64,000 bases of DNA, taken from Onchocerca volvulus. Its lineage: Eukaryota; Nematoda; Chromadorea; Rhabditida; Onchocercidae. The notes under the pieces were generated by a model. The model was given only the letters and a program-made list of their open reading frames with translations, did not search any database and was not told the DNA's origin. The stretch covers positions 3,142,976-3,206,975 of the forward strand of contig HG738139.1 in NCBI GenBank assembly GCA_000499405.2, read 5' to 3'. Positions 12,931 through 25,545 of the stretch are shown here, one piece after another; position 1 is the first letter of the stretch, and the number at the start of each line of letters is the position of its first letter. A program made the translations under genes and the position numbers.

Positions 12931-14512
12931 TAACATGAATTGAAAATGAAATGAGAAGATACATTATGAAAATTTACAAGATAATTAATATTATTTTACT
13001 AATTTTTCTTGTAGAAGAACAGAAATAAAAGTTGCAACTTAGAAATGGTATAAAATTGGATGAAATAAAATTAACAAGTGGTCATAGGTAAGAATTCTGG
13101 ATGATTTTAGGTAAGAAAAGAAAAAAAAAAAGAAGAAATGCAAAGAAAAATTCGATTCTATAATAACTTAAAATTAAAAATTTTATAGTTCATCACTTGA
13201 ATGAGATGAAAATTCTTCTCAAAGATTTAATTGTTCTTCCGATATAATAAAAATGATATATTGCAATTTAGTTCGAAATAATTCATAGATGGAATTGTGA
13301 AATTTTACATTTAAAAAAAAAAGAAAAAATTACTTTTAAACGAAATTATTACTATTGTTGAAAGAAATTTCTTCAATTTCAATATTTCAATTTCTTGAAA
13401 AAATTTGAAACATTTTTAGCAAATTTAGAAAATAAAATTGCTTGTTTTCAAGTAATGAATAACAAAACTTAACCTGGATAAAATTTTTTTTACTTTAAAA
13501 TTTTATTCGCCTAAAAAAAAAATCCAATCCAGTTTATTGCTTGAGTTAAAAAATTTAATTCAATTTACTACGCATATTTTTGATTTATTAATTTATGATA
13601 AAGAAAATTTCAAATATTTCTTCTTATTATTATATTTTATTTAAGTAATTTCATCAGTTAATCATAAAATCAATTAATTAAATTGGAATTAAAGAAGTTT
13701 GCTCTGAAAATTATTGTTAAAAAATAAACTTATGTTCCTCTTCCATTCAATAGGTATTATTTATTAAGTTTATTTTGCTCAGCAATTTTTGCAAAAGTTT
13801 TTCCAATTAGTTTTTTTTTCCTCTTTTTTTAAATAAATTAAAATTCCAGCTTCTCAAAATTTTCAGAGAAAAATCGAGAAATGAAAATTTCCATTTATTT
13901 TCTTTTTCATTTCCAGTCAAGTTGAAAAAAAAGACAAAAAGAAAGTTTAATTATGCCTTTTGATAAATCAGCAAGCTTATCAGTTTTCGACTAATTAATG
14001 AACTTATCATGCGTTTTAAGATAACATGATCGAAATAACTTTTAGAAAAGCTAACTTTTTTTTCGTTTCAGCTTCATTTCCTCTCTTATTTTGTATGAAA
14101 TACTTACTTATCTTTAAGATTGACAAAAAAGATGAATCATTTCAAAATCATTTAGTTTGAACAATTCTTTGCTTAAAACCAGTTTTGATTAGTTTATTCA
14201 ATCATTTTTTAGAAAAATAAATAAATTAAAATAATTGAATATTATGTAAAATGGGAATTAAATTATCGAAAATTACATTTTAAACCAAATATTAATGGTG
14301 AAATAAAAAAAAAAAAGTAAAATAAACGAATAAATAAAAAAAAGTAATCATATAGAAAATGAGTATGAAATAATAAATGAAAATAGTAAAAAAAAGTTCA
14401 GAAAAATTGTCCGTAAGAACGATGTTGAAAGAAAAATTAGTAAGTAATTAAAATATTTTTAATTATCATTATGCTCTTCTTATTTCATTCGTTTTCTTGT
14501 TTGAAAAAATAG

Positions 14513-14517
14513 ATGAA

Positions 14518-14596
<79 letters not shown>

Positions 14597-14692
14597 ATGA
14601 ATAAATGAATAAATAAATAAAGAAATAAATAAATAAATAAATAAATAAGTGAATAAATGAATAAATAAACAAATAAATAAATAAATAAATAA
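14513..14692. repeat. AAAT tetranucleotide microsatellite
   Basis: About 45 nearly perfect AAAT/AATA units with occasional G changes. It creates long LFIYLFIY-type open frames on the minus strand that are artefacts. Confidence 0.97.
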
Positions 14693-17600
14693 GTGAAAAT
14701 AGGATGTTGGTGATGAAAAATTAGGTAAAAGGTAAAGTTGGGTAAAAAGGATTGATAAATGAAGTGATAATTCATGGTGGAAGAAATGAACGGAAAAAAG
14801 TATTCGAACATGCTTTAAAATCATTTCAATTTCATTTTTCATTCAGCAAAGTTGAATTTTTTGCTACAATAAATTGTAATTAAAGTTAATCACAACGATA
14901 CACGAAAGGGAAACTTGTTTTTAATTTTTCATTCGTTGCCCAAAATGAATTCAGTTTTGTGCTAAAGTTTAAAAAAAAAAAAGTCAAAAAATTAATTCTT
15001 TAAATGAAGGATTTTTTTTAAATCAGTAATAATTTGATGCGAAAATGAAAAGTAATACTGTTTAGAACAATTTTAATGACAAAATTTTTGTATGTAATTG
15101 AGCAAAATTTTTGCAAAATCTTACTTTTTTTTCCGCCAATAATTTAATTTTGACTTAAAAATTATGAATTTTTTAAACGCATGTGAATATAGCTATTCAT
15201 TTCTATAAATTTTGATTTGGAATTAAGAAATTATAAAATAATTTAATTAATACTTTCTTCTTTTTTTTTAAAAATTTAGGTACGAATAATTAGTTGTAAT
15301 ATTTGTTTGTTTTTTTTTTTAATTATTTTATTGAATTTTCAAAAATATATAATAAGATAGTATTAGATGATTACTCGTAATTATAGAAGAGAACAAAGTT
15401 CAGATCTTTTTGATTCAGAGCAAGTCTTCTCGACTCTCGACATAACTCATCCCGTTAACCGATCTTATTCATTGTCACAAATATAAATCACTTGCGACCC
15501 ATATATGTCCTAAATTGGAACTAAGAATATAATAGGAAATGAAATATTAGTTAATCGGAAGTAATAAAATACTATTTAATCGATAATTACTTTCTATTCA
15601 TAATTAAGGATGAAAATATTGAAAATATTGGCTTTAAATATGGTATTATCATTTCTCTTCTACAAAATTAATTTCTTGTATATTCTATAATATTTTTGAG
15701 TAAACATTATTAAGTAAACAAATAACATTATAAAAATATTGCTTCTCTAATTAATCAAAACTTTTATTTCTTATTAATTAAAATTAAAAAAAAACTAAAA
15801 TAAAATTGTTCTTTACTTATTGTTGTATGAAAATTTGATCTATAAACATATCAAAATTCATAAATAGATGGGAAATATGAAATAGATTAAATTTAATCTT
15901 TCAAAATTTCACACCATAATTGAAATAAATATAATTTCGAAAATTTCAATCAAAAATAGATGGAAGAAAAAAATATTGGAAAAAAAAAAGAAGAAAATTT
16001 TAAGTTTTAAGAAATTTTAAGAGTGTAAACTAAACAACAAGGAAAAAACCGCGCATTCTCCAGTTGTAATAATATTTTTTTTCTCATACTTAATGTTCAT
16101 TTGCTTTTTTTTTTTTTTTCGCAAAAACTATATTATTTTTTATTTTAATCGATTAAAAATTAGCAATGAACAATTTCAAATCATCCATTTTTGCCTATGA
16201 AAAAAGGAAAAAATAAAAGAAATGAAAAATTGACTGTGTATTTGACCTAAATGTTTGATGTTAGGAGGAGAATTTAAAGAATGAAAAAAAAAAAAAAAAA
16301 AAAAAGGTCAGAAAACTTTGCAAATTTTTTTTTAGAATTTAATGAACTTTCACAAATTTCAATTTTACATATTTCATTCATTGAATTCGAATAGCTTATA
16401 ATCGAAAAAAAATTATCAAAATAATTTAAAATTACTAAAAAAAAAAAAAATACCGGGAGGAAAAAATTTATTTTTTAAATTCAACTTAGACTAGCTGAAG
16501 TTTGTAAAATGCAAAATATTGATGCCTTGCTTTTTTTTTCTTCTTTTTTGAAAATTCCGTGTGCAATTTAGTTTTCACATTAGCATTTCTACTCAAGAAA
16601 TTTAAGATCTGCTAAAGTTCTTTCTTTTTTTTTTTTTTCAAGTTATAAAACAGTACATCATTCGATCATCTGTACAGTCTATTAATTATATAATTTGACT
16701 GTTTTTGATGCTAATAGAGTTAAATGATTAAATTATCGGTTGTTGAGCAAATTATTCAGCAATATTTTTTGAATCTACTAAGGTACTAATCTTTATTTAG
16801 ATTCTAAATTCTTAAGAAAATTAAATGATAATTACTAATTTTATTAGCAATAGTAACTCAATAAAAATTTCTTCGGAAAGAGTATTTATCGCCCAACAAA
16901 TTAGAAGTTCATTATCGTATATATGGTATATTCTGCAGTATTTGGAAAATCATCTATAAATGTTTATTTTATTTTTGAATAAAAAAATTGAAGTACAAAT
17001 TGTTATCATTTCAAACAACAATTCATGGAATCTTTTTATATACGGTGTGACTAACAGACTGATAACTTATACATTTCTATAAGTAATACTATTAATATCT
17101 CATTTACATTAAACTTAAAAAAGGAAAAATTATCCTTTGAAAAAAAACAATTTTCTTCATATGAAATTAGGAAATATCAGAAGACTTATAGAAAAGAAGA
17201 AAAATAAAACAAATATTACATAAAGAGAAGTCTTATAGAAAAATAAGACAAAAATAAAAAAAACTACTTATTAATTTTAGTTTGCTAATCAAGAGACTGC
17301 TACTATCGTTCGAGCTAATAGGATCTTACACTGATCAAAAGTCATCTAGGTCATCTATCCAGGTCAATTCCTTTATGCTTTGAACTTGCTTCTTCCAGCA
17401 TGCAAGCATTTTCTTATATGTCGATCGAATAGTCTTTTTTGTGCCTATCATTTAAGATCTTCAATTCAATTTCCATAAGAAACATATGAAGCAAATATCA
17501 TAACTCGCGGTGTCTAACATAATTAATAACAGTATTAGAATTATTTAGCGTAAATTTAGAATTGGAGAAGACACTACTTTATGGTAATTAGTCTTTTTAT

Positions 17601-17786
17601 GCTTATAAAAGAAAAGAAAAAATAAAATAAAGACGGTGAAAAATATTTCAAAATAGGAAGCATGATAATAATATCATTATCTTCTTGAAGTAATATGATG
17701 AAACAGTAGAATGGGAGATCACAAGAAAAAAGCAAAAGAGGTGACATCTGATATTATTATATGAAAAAATCTGCTAAATAAAATGC

Positions 17787-19936
17787 TTATAAAAAGTACG
17801 GTGCAACAATACGATCCGGTTTTTCACGTTCATTATCACTGGCTTCGTCAAAATATTTTACTTGACGTTCGTTTGAACTTATTTGCAGAATCGCTGCTTC
17901 ATTCCCACAACGATAACAATAATTTGGTGCTAAAAAGTTCACAATAATGGAATTTTTCATTATACAATGAAAGTATTATTATACAATTCAATTCCAAATA
18001 GTCATCTTTCATTTTTTAATATTTTTAAAAAAATTGGAGTATCTAATGTTATTTCATTTAATGCAGCCCTCCTGATGATGCGATAACTGAATCTCCTTTA
18101 TATTTCCACTTTTTTCATTTATCTCTATTTTTACACGTATTTGGATAATCATCAGCGTACTTTATGTGATCAAATGACGATTCCGATAGGAAACAATCAT
18201 TTAAAAATGAAAACCAGAATTTATGTCTGGATTTACTGACAACTGAAATTGCCAAAAATGAACAGGAAATATTAGGAAAAGAGAAAAAAAAAAAAAAAAA
18301 TCAACATATTACCAGACCACACGGTGCATAGCATGTCATCCCAAATATATTTAAAACCTTCTAGCACCAATTGATGAGATCGGCATATTAATGTGAGGTC
18401 ATTGGTATGCATAAAACGTCTCGTTACTTCCTGACCAAAAAGCTGCAAATAATCATTATCGAATAATTAAGAAACTAATGTATCAAATTTTGTTAGAATT
18501 TCAGTGAAATGAATGTTTCATTATTTTTGTAAAAACTTCGTGAAAAATGATAAAATAACTAACCCATCCTGCACCTCTTGGACTTAGCTCCCATCCCTCT
18601 TCCGTTGGCTCCGGATCAGACCATACTAAATCGCATAAAGCACCTTTGCTTGGAATTTCAACAGCTCTGAAATGATCAGTACCTGATAAACGGATCTTCA
18701 ACCCTTTTGATTTCTTTTCGATCTTTTATCAAAATGCATATAATTGACGCTACATTTCCATTAGAGATAAAATAAGTTTAAAATATTAGGTATGAAGCAT
18801 TTTTTGTACTTGCTTTATAAAATATAACATCTTAAATACCTGTCTAAAGTAAACATCTTTTCAAGTGTTTTGATTTCTGGTGACAATCCACCATGAATGC
18901 ACAAAATATGGTCATCAATTAGAGCACCAACAGGCAACATATCAAATACCTAAAAATCCTAATGATAGCAAAATTGTGTGCTTTATGTCAGCTATTAACA
19001 CTCAAGTCATCCATTAAATTTCGATTTTTATAATTCTAACCTTACAACAACAGCGCCAAATCATGGCATGCCCATATTTCTGTATACATTCATCATAAAA
19101 TCCATAAACAGCCGAAATACGCCGAGATTCATGATTTCCTCGCAAAAGTGTGATTGATTCTGGATACCTCAACATTAATGTGAACAAATATGTTAGAGTT
19201 TCCAAGCTATAGTATCCTCTGAAAAACAGATTTCTTCAAACAATTACTGTTTTGTTGAATAGCTGTTAATTGAAAATGGCGATATATATTTTTTAAAAAA
19301 AGCCTAAGTCCTGTATGTATCAAAAGTAATTTTAAATTCGTAAAAAAGTTCTTGAAGCAAACCTATCAACATAATCCCCCATGAAAACATATCTTGTGGA
19401 TGGCACACGGCCACCTGTTTCAAACAATTTCAACAAGTCATAAAACTGTCCATGTATATCACCGCAAACAGTCACTGGTGAAGTTATTTCAACAACATTC
19501 GATTCATGCGACAGACGAGTAACCAACCTAAATATAGAATTGATGTATTTGTAAAAAATAATCAACCATTAAAATGTGAAATTTAAACATAACTAATAAA
19601 TGAATCGATATAGCACATTTAAACAACAGCTATGCGGACTACATTACATCAAACTTTAAATTTGTAACAGTCCATTACTTCCAGTAAGGGGTCAAATCAC
19701 GATATCTTTTTTCAACTAGCAATTCAAATTTTCGAAATCAAAACTTGCTAAATTTAGTTCTGAAAATGCTGAAAAAAAATTTACATATCACAGAGTAGAA
19801 TCATCTCATCTTCAGGCAAATACTGACATTTCGAACTTTCTTCCACCCATCTATCGGCATCAATGGTTAATCCCCGATAATGCAATTGATATTGCGTCCC
19901 ATCACCATCACCACGTTGCTCTTCTTCTTTAGTCAT
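17787..19936 (-). CDS. pph-6: Ser/Thr phosphatase catalytic subunit, PP6-like
   Basis: Seven exons: 19936-19785, 19527-19363, 19218-19041, 18949-18840, 18666-18564, 18442-18313, 17929-17787. All are phase-consistent and give 326 residues. The complete PPP catalytic set is present: [22 protein letters not shown], the IHGG metal-binding motif, SPRGAGW, and [11 protein letters not shown] close to the end. The protein ends in PYFL, the tail type of PP2A/PP4/PP6 enzymes that is carboxymethylated and binds regulatory subunits. The [10 protein letters not shown] end and the overall sequence suit PP6 better than PP2A or PP4. PP6 acts with SAPS subunits in cell division and signalling. The N-terminus is about 20 residues longer than usual and acidic ([11 protein letters not shown]). 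The upstream neighbour is GrpE, and as I recall C. elegans pph-6 and GrpE are also neighbours, which supports the name; the PP4/PP6 distinction remains the main uncertainty. Confidence 0.93.
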
Positions 19937-19946
19937 AATCTGAATG
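19937..19946 (-). promoter_or_regulatory. Probable spliced-leader acceptor of the phosphatase gene
   Basis: On the minus strand CATTCAG ends three bases before the ATG of the phosphatase gene. A 3' splice site with no upstream exon and a 3-base leader is typical of nematode trans-splicing. Confidence 0.6.
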
Positions 19947-21392
19947 ATCTCTTGACAAAAAAATTTGATACTCTCGCAATCAGAAAAAATAGTTCATTAA
20001 ATAGTGTTTAGCATGCACCATTCTCGATGAAAAATACATTTCGGGAATTTTAAGAATTCATCAATCAGGTCCCATATGCAAATATTTTACAGGAATCACA
20101 ACGAACGCAATACTTCGCAATCCATTATCATAGAATTAAAATTCATGCAGCCTACAGGTTAGTTTTCTCATCTTTTTTTTCATTAAATTTACGATGCACA
20201 ATGAAAAGCTTCAAGTACACATTTTTAATGATAATTATCCGCAAGAAAAAAATCTGTGGAACTAACAAATCTTCGGATGTTCACCCCTCCATGCTCTCCG
20301 GAACTTACTATTGCGTGAAAACCTATCCTCCTATCTTTTGGATTGAATCAATTTTGTAAGGTGCAAAACTACTTCTAAGCTACAGAAAACACCATTAAAC
20401 TAGAAACTGATAAAACAATTAAATTATTTATAGATTAGATAAATTTATAAATTTTACTAAATGTACGACAAAACCTTCGAAACTTTTTCAAATCTCTTTG
20501 GTACACAATTCAAACTTTCTCAAATATCTTTAACACGATTTAGACTTACTTAAATTTCTTTGATACACTTCAAACTCTCATAAACCTCTTTGGTATGATT
20601 TAGACTTTCTTAATCCCTTTAATACGACAATATCGATTCCACCCTTTAACAATATTTCTCATTACTTCTTCCATAACTCTACGAAAGCATTGATTGAATG
20701 TAGATCATATCTATGAAAAATAGAGAGTCAAGTATCTGGCAGAATAAAATCCCCAGAACTTGTTATACTAAGAATTTCTAACCCTTTTTTTGTTCTCCAA
20801 GAATAACATGTTTTTCAACTGATATTTAAAATCCAAATCTGAATATAACACACTATAGAGATCCGGATAAAAGCAGATAAAACTTAATCTTAAAAATGAG
20901 TGCATATAGAAAAATGAAACAATTTCCAAGATTTTTTCGAAAGGCGATATTTCTTAAATTTGGATTTTAAAAAACAATCAAAATATATTCGTCTGCATTT
21001 TGAAAGTTATATGTTCAAAAAAATAATGCAAATGTATTGCTTAATAATATTCACATACGGCGGCAGCCAAAAATTTAAAACTTCCGATAAAATAAATCAT
21101 TTATTACTTTTGCATATTTAAAATATAGCATTTAAATGATTCAATTGGAAAAGAACAATACTATTATGAAATAAAAATATTCTTGTGCAATATGAAGGCA
21201 AAAGACCGAAAAAACACAGGTAAAATGTAGTAACAAGAATGGAAATATCATAAAGTAACTTTTTTCGCTCGACTTTCTAAAAGAGGAGCATTTGTTTCTT
21301 TCACCGTATATTTTTGATAAAACTTGACGCTTTAACGAATACAAATACAATAGTAGTGAGTGAATCAATTACAAAAAGAATTCCAATCACAA
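19947..21392. other. Intergenic between phosphatase and GrpE genes
   Basis: No gene is seen. It holds the 31-bp repeat array at 20.5 kb. A minus-strand AATAAA at 21105-21100 could end the GrpE transcript, about 290 bases after its stop codon. Confidence 0.5.
20476..20629. repeat. Degenerate 31-bp tandem repeat, about five copies
   Basis: Units read roughly TTcAaACTTtCTcAAA.cTcTTTgaTAC.At. Alternate units begin TTAGACTT or TCAAACT, so a two-unit block may be the real period. Confidence 0.65.
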
Positions 21393-23632
21393 TTACTGTA
21401 CAACACCTACTTTTGCAGCACGAATAGGTCGATTCTGCAAAGCGTAACCTATTTTTATCACTTGTGCTACGCGTCCAGACTCGAATTTCGCCTAAAATAT
21501 AGTTATTAGTTTCTCTATTAAAATCTGGAAAACAATTTTCTGAGTCAGAAATAAAATATTTTTTTAGCAAATGGCCTTCAAAGGGCAAAAAATGATATAA
21601 AATGACAACAGTTTTGTAATTCTTTTGAAAAAAAAAAAAATAGTATGGAATCTGAACGTAGAGCCAATTAGTGAAAAATTTTAGTGATTAGCAGCAGAGA
21701 ACAAATTCCCCAAATGCATTATCGAGTGAACTTTTTTGGGAAGAAAAATGATTTACTTGATCTTTCGGTATTTGAAAAACAGCTTCATGCAATACTGGAT
21801 CGAATTTTTCACCCTCCGGAGAAATTTGTTTTAATCCATGTTTAACGAATGTTTTCTGCAACACTGTTCGCGTCATCTCTAATCCTTCGAATAAATTTTT
21901 CAATGACGCATTGTTATCCAAATCTTCCTTTTTTACTGCGCCCACTGCGAGATCAAGAATATCTGCTACCTGAAAAAAAAAAAATGATTTTTTAGCTAAC
22001 AAAAAAATTTTCATTTGTTGAGATTAATAAAAGAAAAAAAAAAAAAAAAAACGAACTTCAAGCAAATCTTTGCAGAATCCTTGGATGGCAAATACTTTTG
22101 CTTCTTCTGTTTGCCTTTGTCCGCGACGACGAACATTTTCGACTTCAGCTAACGCTCGAGTATATTTGTCCTTAAAATTTCACTATATTATATCTCAATA
22201 AATTTCAGGAAATAAAATTATAATGTATTCTCAACAAATTTTTCAAGAAAAAAAGACTTCATTCTCTATTCTAACAAAGACATGCAAGCTAATTCTAACA
22301 AAATGCACTATGATTAAAAATTTATTTGTTAAATAAAAATGTGAAATATCATAAATAAGAAAGTTCTAACAAAGAAATACTGCCAAATCAATGTCTGAGA
22401 GCAGTTGTGATCTATTCCCAGAAATATGGCCAAGTCAGACTTTTACGGTAAATATTCTAACAGCAAACGCATGAGACTGACAGATCATCTAAACATGCTT
22501 TTACTCGACATAAACCTAAAACCAACGATGTTTTCAATGAAGAATCTCACAAATTTACCTTGAATGTAGCTACTTCTTCTAACAATACATCATATTCTGC
22601 TGCGAGAGCATCAAATGCAGGTCGAGGTATCACAAAATCATCTTCAGTCTCCGCGGCTCCGACTGATTCCTTTATTTTCGTAAGAAATTCAGCACCTAAA
22701 TTGTAACTTTTTCCATGCGTTATAGTTTTTTATTTGAAATGTTCCTATTCAAAATGTGAAATTCTTTTGAAAATAAGATAAAGAAAAATACATAAACTAC
22801 TCATTTTCACTTCCTTCTAGAAGGATGAGAATTTAATGAAGAGTCGATCATATCCATTTCTTTTTTTTCTCTTATCTTTAGTCACTGCTTATTACAAATG
22901 AATTTTGTACAAAGTAATCTCAAGACTTCAGCAAAATTATTTTTTAATTAATACTGTATTTTTTTAGCTGACAAATTTTTAGCTGATTAAGCAGTAAAGC
23001 ATACTTGTTAATCTTGCATTTTCATGCTTTAAGGAGAAACTTGATGCTTCATTAGATCCTTCTTTTTGCACAGCTGCACTAAATGAAAAACGTGTTGTTG
23101 ACGTCGGAAAATTATCCCTAAGCAACAGCCTAAACGAAAATAAGTCTCAAAAAATTTAACTTTATTCTATCATTTTTTTGTAACAATATATATAAGAACT
23201 AAAGAAAAAAAAATCTTTCATAAATTAGAATACTGTATAAAGTAGAAAAAATAATGCAAAAATGTATAAATATTCATCGATTCTTTACTATATTCGGATA
23301 CATATAAAATTTTCCATATTTCACGATATTCTATATCTTTGAGATTAAACTATTCTATCAATGTTGTTTGTTTCTATTCATATCAAAGGATAATATACAG
23401 CGGAAGAGAAAAGATATCTTCTATTATCCGACGACAAACTTAAAGATAGATTAAACGAAATAATTTGTTCGCTGATAATTCAACTTCATCATATGAAAAA
23501 CTATAACGTGTACCATTTTCTAGCAAAAAATAAATCAAAATACAACCTTTTATGGGATCGTGAAATTGTTCGAGCTTCTACTTTAAATATACGTGTGGTA
23601 TTCAACAACGTAAAACACGTACGTTTGATCAT
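21393..23632 (-). CDS. GRPEL1: Mitochondrial GrpE nucleotide exchange factor
   Basis: Firm exons: 23129-23005, 22695-22559, 22170-22057, 21969-21757, 21491-21393, all in phase. They encode a long coiled-coil helix (DKYTRALAEVENVRRRGQRQ), the four-helix part (ADILDLAVGAV...LEMT) and the C-terminal beta domain (FDPVLHEAVFQIP, then GRVAQVIKIGYALQNRPIRAAKVGVV). GrpE releases ADP from mitochondrial Hsp70 in the matrix and so supports protein import and folding. The first exon is tentative: 23632-23619 gives Met-Ile-Lys-Arg-Thr, fits the required phase and makes a basic, Ser/Thr-rich leader typical of a mitochondrial presequence. The total is then 233 residues, usual for the family. The gene lies in the same direction as the phosphatase gene, 1.46 kb upstream of it. 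Confidence 0.93.
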
Positions 23633-24559
23633 AACTGTTTCAAGTTGCGTGAATTTCCTTTGCCTATTTTATGAAATCTGCAATATTGTTGTGATGAACT
23701 AGTTTAAAAGTTGGATAGACGAAGCAGTACTCTCGAGAATAACTTCCTCCAATGTGTCCCCTCCCCAACTTCATGTCTCGAGTAATCTGGTCGGGAAATG
23801 AAAAACAGAATCACAAATAAAACTAGGAAATAACCAAACTAGGAAATAACCAATCCATGTTTTCGGTACTGTATTACTTATCAAGCTGCAACAGGTAATA
23901 TAGTCCCGAAACGATCTCTATACACCTTATTCCTTCTCAATCTTTTTAATTTTTTTCTCTCTTTCTCCCTTGTCTCCGTTCTCTCTAGACACTTGACTCA
24001 TATATTTCATCAGACAACCAGTTGATACAATGTTGTACAGGTGGTTCACTTGCACTTTCCTTAGATTCGTCCACGCGTACGTGGAATCCACGTGTGAGCT
24101 TAGAATCTACGTATATCTCCATTTAAGATCTGTGTAAGATACGTATACAGTGTTGTGCTGTAGAATTCATAAGTAATTTTTTCATTTGTTATTTGACATT
24201 GGAATATATTTTTAAACAAATTTTAATAAGTTATTGTGTTATATATCGATTGTAGTACTCATTTTTCGCTTTATATTCGCTTTCTAATTATTTATTCTAA
24301 TTGTTTTGAATTATTGAAATCATGTTAGATTGGAAATAAATTGAAATAAATTATCTTTGATTCTAGATTTTGAACCTTTTCTAACTGAATAAATTTGAAG
24401 AAGTAATCAGCTCCGACAAGTATATTAGGCTGATTCCAATAGTTTTTAGAGTATTTAATTAGGTTTGATTTATCACGAGTAACAAATCGTTATTGTATAA
24501 TTTAATTACTTATAATTTATTCGTCTATCATATTTACTTCAAATAATATGATTTGCTTT
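23633..24559. other. Upstream region of the GrpE gene with ACGT-core cluster
   Basis: No coding exon is recognised. Positions 24070-24155 hold five ACGT cores, including TACGTGG, CCACGTGT (an E-box CACGTG) and TACGTAT twice. A short 16-base direct duplication (ACTAGGAAATAACCAA) lies at 23820-23852. The region is a candidate promoter for GrpE on the minus strand. Confidence 0.45.
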
Positions 24560-25300
24560 TTACCAATTTTTACTCAAATTTCTGTTCTGGAAATAAGACA
24601 TTTGTCTTTGCTGTCTTATTACCAAATGAACCGATTCTTAATTCTTGTTCTTCTTTTCTTCGAAGGTTCAATGGATTCATTAACTCAGTTAAAAATAAAA
24701 GACAATTGCGAATTGATGTCGAATGGTACCAAAGCTTTTTTGTTGAGTTTCTAAGAAATTTGGATTGACTACGTTGATTTCTTTGCATGAAAGTAAGATT
24801 CGTTTGTGTTTTTGCATTCCCGTTTCGATTATTGAATTTTTTACTGTAGTCCAGGACCTATGATTTGTGTTGCATTCTTGTATTTGATATGACATAGTGG
24901 AGTATTGTGAGGGCCTTTGCACAAAAAAATTTTTTTTGCAATTATTTGTTGCATGTCTTGTTCGAAGACATTTAACAGCATGCATTAATTTTTCTCAAAT
25001 GTTCGTTCGGTGTTTGAATGTGACATAAATATGACATTTATTATCCCAACGATCCTTGTTACAAAATGCACAGAGTCTTCGAGTTTTTTTATTTTTGAAA
25101 TTTTCTTTCATTTTGTATTTTTTTTTTTTTTCATTTTGTTCGGATTGTTTAATGCGGCTGAAGCCGTAGTTTCTCCCCTTACATGGTATGCGATTCATTT
25201 TAATTTTTGTTTCGACTGATCCTTTTTCCTTATTAAGAATTTAAGATTTAGTTTCTTTTTCGTTTCTTTGGATCAATTCAACGATGAATCGTCGAAGTTT
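24560..25300 (-). mobile_element. Decayed Pao/BEL-type LTR retrotransposon remnant
   Basis: Minus-strand frames contain pieces of a gag-protease region: a Cys-rich segment with CAFCNKDRWDNKCHIY (25.1 kb), then CLRTRHATNNC (24.96 kb), LLSCKEINVVNP (24.8 kb) and ELRIGSFGNKTAK (24.6 kb). In that order they match the zinc knuckles and aspartic protease region of Pao/BEL elements. The copy is dead: an in-frame stop lies just after the first Cys cluster (about 24995), and the protease part is in another frame from the knuckle part. No reverse transcriptase, integrase or intact LTR is seen in the window. Confidence 0.75.
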
Positions 25301-25419
25301 TTTTATAATCTAATTTTTTTGTCCCAATTTTGATTAATAAATTCTGTCGATGATAAATGGTAACATCAGTAACGCTATTTATTATTTAGTGGTTTAAGAA
25401 ATTTTGCAAATTTTGCTGA

Positions 25420-25545
25420 TTTACATTCTGATTGTGGAAACAGGAAAGATTTTACCTGATGCAGTAGCAGAAGTAAGAGAGTCAGTTGATTTTTTACGTT
25501 ACTATGCAATGATAGCAAAAAATAAACTGAATAACTGGAAAAAGT
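25420..25545 (+). pseudogene. putA: Fragment of bacterial putA (proline catabolism), probable endosymbiont transfer
   Basis: One plus-strand frame reads IVETGKIL followed by DAVAEVRESVDFLRYYA, then a lysine-rich stretch to a TAA. The AGK(T).. .A.AEVREAVDFLRYYA block is characteristic of the P5C-dehydrogenase half of bacterial PutA, whereas the animal enzyme differs there. Only about 42 codons survive, with no start, no flanking PutA sequence and no eukaryotic splice context, so it is a non-functional insert. Wolbachia, the endosymbiont of filarial nematodes, has a putA gene and its DNA is often found in filarial nuclear genomes; that source is inference. The fragment lies beside a retrotransposon relic in a gap between genes. 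Confidence 0.7.

Larger units (their letters stand above)
8611..17786. other. Long AT-rich region without genes
   Basis: About 9 kb between the 5' end of the tyrosinase gene and the 3' end of the phosphatase gene. I find no open frame with protein motifs and no splice-linked frames on either strand. It holds homopolymer A/T runs, the 37-bp satellite at 11.8 kb and several microsatellites, listed separately. The part just above 8610 should contain the tyrosinase promoter. Slightly less AT-rich patches at 15380-15520 and 17270-17480 have no recognisable content; the latter may be 3' untranslated sequence of the phosphatase gene. Confidence 0.6.

Noticed and set aside
14469..14842. Three long minus-strand frames with LFIYLFIY repeats
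   Set aside because: They are readings of an AAAT microsatellite.
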